Source of the DNA: Natrialbaceae archaeon | Lineage (GTDB): Archaea > Halobacteriota > Halobacteria > Halobacteriales > Natrialbaceae | NCBI GenBank assembly: GCA_003552325.1 | Contig: PUKM01000226.1 | Location: forward strand, 1 to 6,775 | DNA: 6,775 nt | Direction of reading: 5' to 3' | Shown here: one piece after another, positions 1 through 4,400 of the stretch | How positions within the stretch are numbered: position 1 is the stretch's first letter | Layout: each line of letters opens with the position of its first letter | Notes under the pieces: generated by a model | The model's database searches: none | What the model was told of the DNA's origin: nothing | Seen by the model: only the letters and a program-made list of their open reading frames with translations | Made by a program: the position numbers and the translations under genes

Positions 1-260
1 GGGTCATCGTCGTCGACGACGGGGTGGCGACTGGGGCGACGACGCGAGGGTGTCTCCGTCGGGTAGCCAATGCCGGTGGCGAACACGTGACGCTGGCCGT
101 ACCGGTTGGCCCACCGGACACAATCGACAGTCTGCGTGAGGAGGCTGATACTGTCGTCTGCGTCGAAACCCCGGCCCGGTTCAGTGCTGTTGGCCAGTGT
201 TATGAGCGGTTTGGACAGGTACCTGATGCGGAAGCCATGGCCTACCTGGATACCGACTGA
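1..260 (+). CDS. Predicted phosphoribosyltransferase (COG1926-like), C-terminal part
   Basis: The reading frame is open from base 3 at the window edge to TGA at 258-260, so the N-terminal half is missing and the last 85 residues are seen. They begin with VIVVDDGVATGATT (bases 3-44): a hydrophobic strand, two acidic residues and a small-residue loop, the PRPP-binding signature of type I phosphoribosyltransferases. The tail contains CVETPARFSAVGQCYERF followed by QVPDAEAMAYL, which resembles the C-terminus of the Rv0571c/COG1926 group of predicted phosphoribosyltransferases (P-x-x-F-x-AVG-x-x-Y-x-x-F, then a D-x-E segment). Members of this superfamily transfer phosphoribose from PRPP to or from a base. 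The acceptor of this subgroup is not established to my knowledge, so no pathway is assigned. A GTG at 24 lies inside the PRPP motif and cannot be the start. The gene converges on the DUF2267 gene 28 bp away, with no clear terminator hairpin between them. Confidence 0.85.
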   Translation, partial: VIVVDDGVATGATTRGCLRRVANAGGEHVTLAVPVGPPDTIDSLREEADTVVCVETPARFSAVGQCYERFGQVPDAEAMAYLDTD

Positions 261-288
261 AACGCCCTTCTCTTAGGCAAGGAGGCTC

Positions 289-786
289 TCAGGAATCCTC
301 AGCCTGTCCACTGCCTCCGTCGTTGTCTCCTGACTCGGATTGTGGGCCACCACCGGTCTGGGCTTCCATAGCATCACTCCACCCACCGGCATCGACGATT
401 TCGAACAGTTTGTGCCAATCCTCGTCGTTCTCTGGAAGGAGATCACGTAATTGCTGGAAGTCAGAGGGTGGGACGGTCGACGCCACCAGGTCGATGATGA
501 TCCGTGCGTGGTAGGCGGCTTCCGGTGGGTCGACGCCCTCGCCTTCGATGTCGCTCACCCGCTTGACGAACGTTTTCCAGTCGAAGCGTTGCCCGTGTTC
601 CTCGACCGCTCCCGTCATGTACCACTTGATCTCGAGGGGCAGGTTGGCGGCGAGGTCTTCGGCATTCCCTTCCGGAATCCGCTCGCCAATCGTCATGAGC
701 GTCGCCCGAATCGCCCGTACGGTTCGGCCGGTATCCGGGAGTTCGAGTCGATGCTGGACCGCTCCCGTGAACTCGTCGAATTGCAT
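289..786 (-). CDS. DUF2267 family protein
   Basis: From the ATG at 784-786 this encodes 165 residues. The first ~135 match my memory of DUF2267, a small all-helical domain common in bacteria and haloarchaea with no established biochemical role. Two similar helical halves are visible: AIRATLMTIGERIP...DLAANLP (residues 25-50) and HARIIIDLVASTVP...LRDLLP (residues 93-118). This fits the internal duplication of the family. The last ~25 residues are a Gly/Ser/Asp-rich low-complexity tail, typical of haloarchaeal proteins. The start was chosen because MQFDEFTGAVQHR matches the usual N-terminus of the family, and the sequence GGTGTGAC just before it could act as a weak ribosome-binding site. In-frame ATGs at 837 and 897 would add 17 or 37 residues. 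The 837 start has a TATA-like element about 29 bp upstream and could be a leaderless start. There is no signal peptide or membrane segment, so it is probably cytosolic. Confidence 0.8.
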   Translation of the reverse strand: MQFDEFTGAVQHRLELPDTGRTVRAIRATLMTIGERIPEGNAEDLAANLPLEIKWYMTGAVEEHGQRFDWKTFVKRVSDIEGEGVDPPEAAYHARIIIDLVASTVPPSDFQQLRDLLPENDEDWHKLFEIVDAGGWSDAMEAQTGGGPQSESGDNDGGSGQAEDS

Positions 787-862
787 GTCACACCGACGGT
801 CCACGAGCAGGGACGTGAATCCCGGTGACACATCCATGTCTGTGAGATGTTTCAGGTGATCG

Positions 863-869
863 GATTTTC
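863..869 (-). promoter_or_regulatory. Possible TATA-like element for the DUF2267 gene
   Basis: On the minus strand the sequence reads CGAAAATCCG across 861-870, the most AT-rich patch upstream of the DUF2267 gene. It is centred about 29 bp upstream of the ATG at 837, close to the -26/-30 spacing of archaeal TATA boxes for a leaderless mRNA. If transcription starts near 837, either the longer protein is made, or a ~50-nt leader precedes the ATG at 786. It differs from the haloarchaeal TTTAWA-type consensus, so this is weak. Confidence 0.25.
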
Positions 870-920
870 GTGTCCGTCTTGCACAGGGCACATCCACTCG
901 AGGGTGATATCGCCACTGGG

Positions 921-932
921 TCGAGTTCTCGA
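921..932. repeat. Short inverted repeat in the divergent promoter region
   Basis: TCGAG-TT-CTCGA is a perfect 5-bp inverted repeat with a 2-bp spacer. It lies 30 bp upstream of the TATA-like element of the YjbQ gene, where a dimeric regulator could bind. CTCGAG-like words are frequent throughout this window because of Leu-Glu and Ser-Ser codons, so chance is a real alternative. Confidence 0.2.
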
Positions 933-961
933 ATGCGGTGGCTTTCGATAGGCACGCACAG

Positions 962-968
962 AATTTTC
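962..968 (+). promoter_or_regulatory. Possible TATA-like element for the YjbQ-family gene
   Basis: The AT-rich heptamer AATTTTC is centred 27 bp upstream of the ATG at 992. That is the spacing expected of an archaeal TATA box when the transcript begins at or next to the start codon, as most haloarchaeal mRNAs do. It stands out in otherwise GC-rich sequence. The match to the consensus is only partial. Confidence 0.35.
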
Positions 969-991
969 ACCCGACTGGTCGTGGCGAGGGT

Positions 992-1399
992 ATGGACGTG
1001 GAACTCGATATTCGGACCACTGCTCGAGTCGATATTGTCGATGTGACCGATGCCGTCGAAGACGCCCTCCCCGATGGGACTGAGACTGGCCTCTGTACGA
1101 TCTTCGTTCCGCACACCACCGCTGGGGTACTCGTGAACGAAAATGAGCCACGATTGGTGTCTGATTTCGAGTCCCTCCTCGAGCGACTGGTCCCCAGTGG
1201 CGAGGAGTACGAGCACGACGCCATCGACGATAACGCGGCCGCCCATCTCCGGGCCTCGATTCTCGGTGAGAGTGTGACCGTTCCGATCGCCGATGGGGCG
1301 CTCACACTTGGGACGTGGCAATCGATTCTGTTCGTCGACTGCGATGGACCACGTGATCGCAGACTCCGTGTCTCCGTTACCACCCGCGAGAGCTCGTGA
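992..1399 (+). CDS. UPF0047/YjbQ family protein (annotated as secondary thiamine-phosphate synthase)
   Basis: This 135-residue protein has the full length (~130-140) and all the hallmarks of the YjbQ/UPF0047 family. They are CTIFVPHTTAGVLVNENE (His41, Asn49, Glu50), a Tyr-x-His at 73-75, DDNAAAHLRASILG (His85), and the signature S-x2-VPI-x2-G-x4-GTWQ-x-I at residues 94-112, followed by VDCDGPR. The invariant His/Glu residues resemble a metal- or phosphate-binding pocket. Weak thiamine-phosphate synthase activity has been reported for bacterial members, which gave the family its common name, but the physiological reaction is unsettled. The ATG at 992 was chosen over an in-frame start at 938 because the protein then begins at the family's normal first strand and a TATA-like element lies 27 bp upstream. 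There is no signal peptide, so it is presumably cytosolic. It is divergent from the DUF2267 gene and convergent with the surface-protein gene, so it appears monocistronic. Confidence 0.93.
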   Translation: MDVELDIRTTARVDIVDVTDAVEDALPDGTETGLCTIFVPHTTAGVLVNENEPRLVSDFESLLERLVPSGEEYEHDAIDDNAAAHLRASILGESVTVPIADGALTLGTWQSILFVDCDGPRDRRLRVSVTTRESS

Positions 1400-1413
1400 T
1401 GATGGAGCGGTGT

Positions 1414-4400
1414 TCAGCGGTGTCGATACCGTAACTGAACGATCAGGAATGCACCGAGCGTCCCCGCCAGTACCGTGGTGAGGATACCGAAGCCGGGGAT
1501 CTGATCGTCACCGGTATCGTCGTCCGGTTCAGTGTCGTCTCCGACGGCTGTGTCATCGACGTCATCGGTGTCGTCAACGTCGTCGACATCGTCCACGTCG
1601 TCCGTATCGTCAACGGGATCGGACACTGCGTCGACAGTCACGTCATCGATGAACTCCGCATCGACAGCGACCTCGTACGTCCCGGCGGTATCGAACTGGT
1701 GGACGAACTCGAGGGTGGTTTCACTTCCTCCTTTGAGCGAGACCGTCTCGTTGGCGACGGTTTCGTTGTCGATTTCGAGTCCGAGAGTGTGGTTTCCGGG
1801 CTTCTCACCGACGTTCTCGAGGGTCACGCCGACGCCGACCGTCTCGCCCTCCTCGACGGTCGTGTCGGTGAGTTCGAGATCAATTAGCTCGAACGCCGCT
1901 GGGTCCTCCTCGGGTGGGTCTGGTGATGGTGCAGGCACCGGTGGTTGTGTGGCGCCGTCGTCGTCGTCCTCAGCTGCTGGCTCGGTGAGTCCAGCGCTTC
2001 GCGTGTCCGCGTCGGTATCGCTGGCGACGGTGAGGTCGACGGACGGACCGTGTTCGGTTCCAACCTCGTAGGTGAGGGTCTCGTTCGTCCTAAACCCTGG
2101 CTCGAGGTGGGTGTCGACGGTGTCGATTTCGTCTCCACCAGCAGTGAGCACGAGGGCCTGTTCGTCGGCTTCATCGTCGCGGTTGATCGTCTCGACGTCG
2201 ACCTCGAGTGTCGAGCCATCATCGACGGTCTCGGTGACGTTAGTGATCGAGACGTCGAACGTCGGTCGATCCTGGTCGTACAGTGGGCCGACTTCGTCGC
2301 TGAAGCCAGTCGTCTCCGGCGTTGCGTCGGGCACCTCACCCTCGACGCGGAGCGTCACGGAGGTTCCCGCTTCGACACTCCCGAGGTCGACGTCGGTAGC
2401 GGTGAACGTCGGACTCGAGTCGGTTGCGTTCTCCACGTGTGTTGTGGTCTTACCGAGGATAACGCCGTCATCGTCGGCGATGGTGACGGTCGCGTTCGTC
2501 GCCCCGACACCGCGGTTAGCTACCAAGACCTCGGCGGTCACGTTCTCCTTGTCTGTGGTGTACGTTGCCGACCCGAGGTCGAGGTCGGGTTGTAAGAACC
2601 ACATCGGCGTGGTCTGGCGCTCGGTGGCCGATTCCTCGAGCGTCCCCTCAGGGTCGAGATGGACAGCGTCCATCGTCGACTGGTTGATCACTTCCACATC
2701 GACCGTCGTGGACACTGTTGCGTTCTCGTCCGGCTCGACGTGACCGAGGGTCTCGTTAGCGAGCTCACCAGTCCCGTCGTCGAAGCTGACTGGGACGTCG
2801 GTTGCGACTGCGCCATCCTCGTTATCGATGACCGCCTCGAGTGTGACGAGATCGTCGTCGTGTCGTTCGCTCGTGACCGCGTCGATCGAGAGGTGTGGCG
2901 TGTGAGCAATGACGGTCTTTGATTCGGTACCATCGTGTGTCTCCTCGTCGTGGACGACATCCACGTCAAAGCTCCCTGTCTCGTCGACGGGGAGTTCGAG
3001 AGTGTCCGTTACGTCGTCTCCCGCATCGAGGACGCCGTGGGATTCCGTCTCGAGGACCTCAGTACTATTCGAGACCTGGATGGAGACGTTCTCGCCCGTG
3101 GCGATGTCACCGACGTTGTGGAGTTCGTACTCGATTGTCGCGTGCTCGCCAACGCCAGCCTCTGTGGTGCTAGCTTGCAGGTCAAACGCGGGACGGAACT
3201 CGTGGTCGGAGACAAAGATGTCGTTCGTTGCGTTCATATCCATCTCCTGTACGGCGTAGACAGCGTGGAAGCCATCACCATCGGGTGCAGTGGTCACGTC
3301 AGCGTGCCACGCTGTGTGGTTCGCTTCGTCGAGGACGACGTGCTCGCGGTCGTGTATCCAACCGTCACCTCGATCCAGACGATAGACGAGGTCGTGGGTG
3401 GCTTCGCCATCGGTCTGAGCACGGTAGGTGAGTGCCGTTTCCGCACCACTGGACTCGAGGTCGAGTTCGGAGACGTCTCGAATATCTTCGCGCAGTTCGA
3501 GCGTCTCGTATGCGTCACCATCGCTTTCGTAGAGGGTGGGCTCGAGCATGCCGTCGGTCCAGACAGTTCGTCCGCCGGCGGTGGCCACGTTGGTGACGTT
3601 CCCCATCTCGTGGTGAACGAGTTCTTCGGTTCGCTCACCGTCTTCGATGCGTTCGGTGACGACGGCTTCCGTTCGACTCTCGCCATCGAGTGGACTTGCT
3701 GTCGGGCCATCCTCGAGGGTCGCATACGCCAGCGTTGGTGTTGTCTCGTCCTCGTGGCCGAGTGCTGGCAGCGTTGCGTCCTCGATGGACGTGGGCTCGC
3801 TCGCGTTCCCGTCTGCTGTGACCGTTGTGTACTGTACGTCGCTGCCGGAGATCGTCTCGCTGTTGAACTCTACTCCCTCCCAGGCGAGGAGCCAGCCGTC
3901 ATCGCTCGGCACAGCTGACGGCTGGGTTTGCATTTCGTCGGTGTCAGTGAGGACGGTCGGTTCGCTCCAGCCGTCTCCGTCGTCGATCGCGTAGGCGATT
4001 TCGTACTGTGAGAGCAGGTCGCTCGGATCGTCGACTGCCTCCTCATCGATACTCTCGTTCCACGTCGACCACACGGCGATGACACCCTCGTCGCTCACCG
4101 CTAACGTTGGGTATTCGTCGCTCGTGTTGTCGTCGGTGAGTGACTCGGGGCCAGTCCACTCGTCTTCGGTCACGTTGTAGCGCTGGTACTTGAGGTCTCG
4201 CCCGTCGCTCACGTTCTTCGTTTCGTCCTGTGCACTCCAGACGACGAGCAGTTCGTCGTCGATAGCGGCAATTGCTGGTTCGGTATCCTCGAGGTCACGA
4301 TCGGTGAGTCGCTCGAGGTCATCGTTAGCGTCTGCGTGGGTCGCGACCTCGTCGTCAGTGAGTGGGCGGTCGCCGTATTTGTCGGTGAACTCCCATTCGA

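Noticed and set aside
265..284. Possible terminator between the first two genes (CCTT...AAGG)
   Set aside because: Only four base pairs could form and no T-run follows on either strand.
903..914. Near-palindrome GGTGATATCGCC in the divergent promoter region
   Set aside because: It is imperfect outside the 6-bp GATATC core and is not placed convincingly relative to either TATA-like element.
788..1383. Minus-strand open frames of 177 and 138 codons overlapping the YjbQ gene
   Set aside because: The plus strand encodes a complete, unmistakable YjbQ-family protein here, and the minus-strand translations have no family resemblance.
2935..3918. Plus-strand open frame of 327 codons opposite the propeller and CARDB region
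   Set aside because: The Val/Asp-rich translation has no domain pattern and no plausible promoter. The opposite frame encodes continuous CARDB-like and propeller sequence, so this is an antisense shadow.
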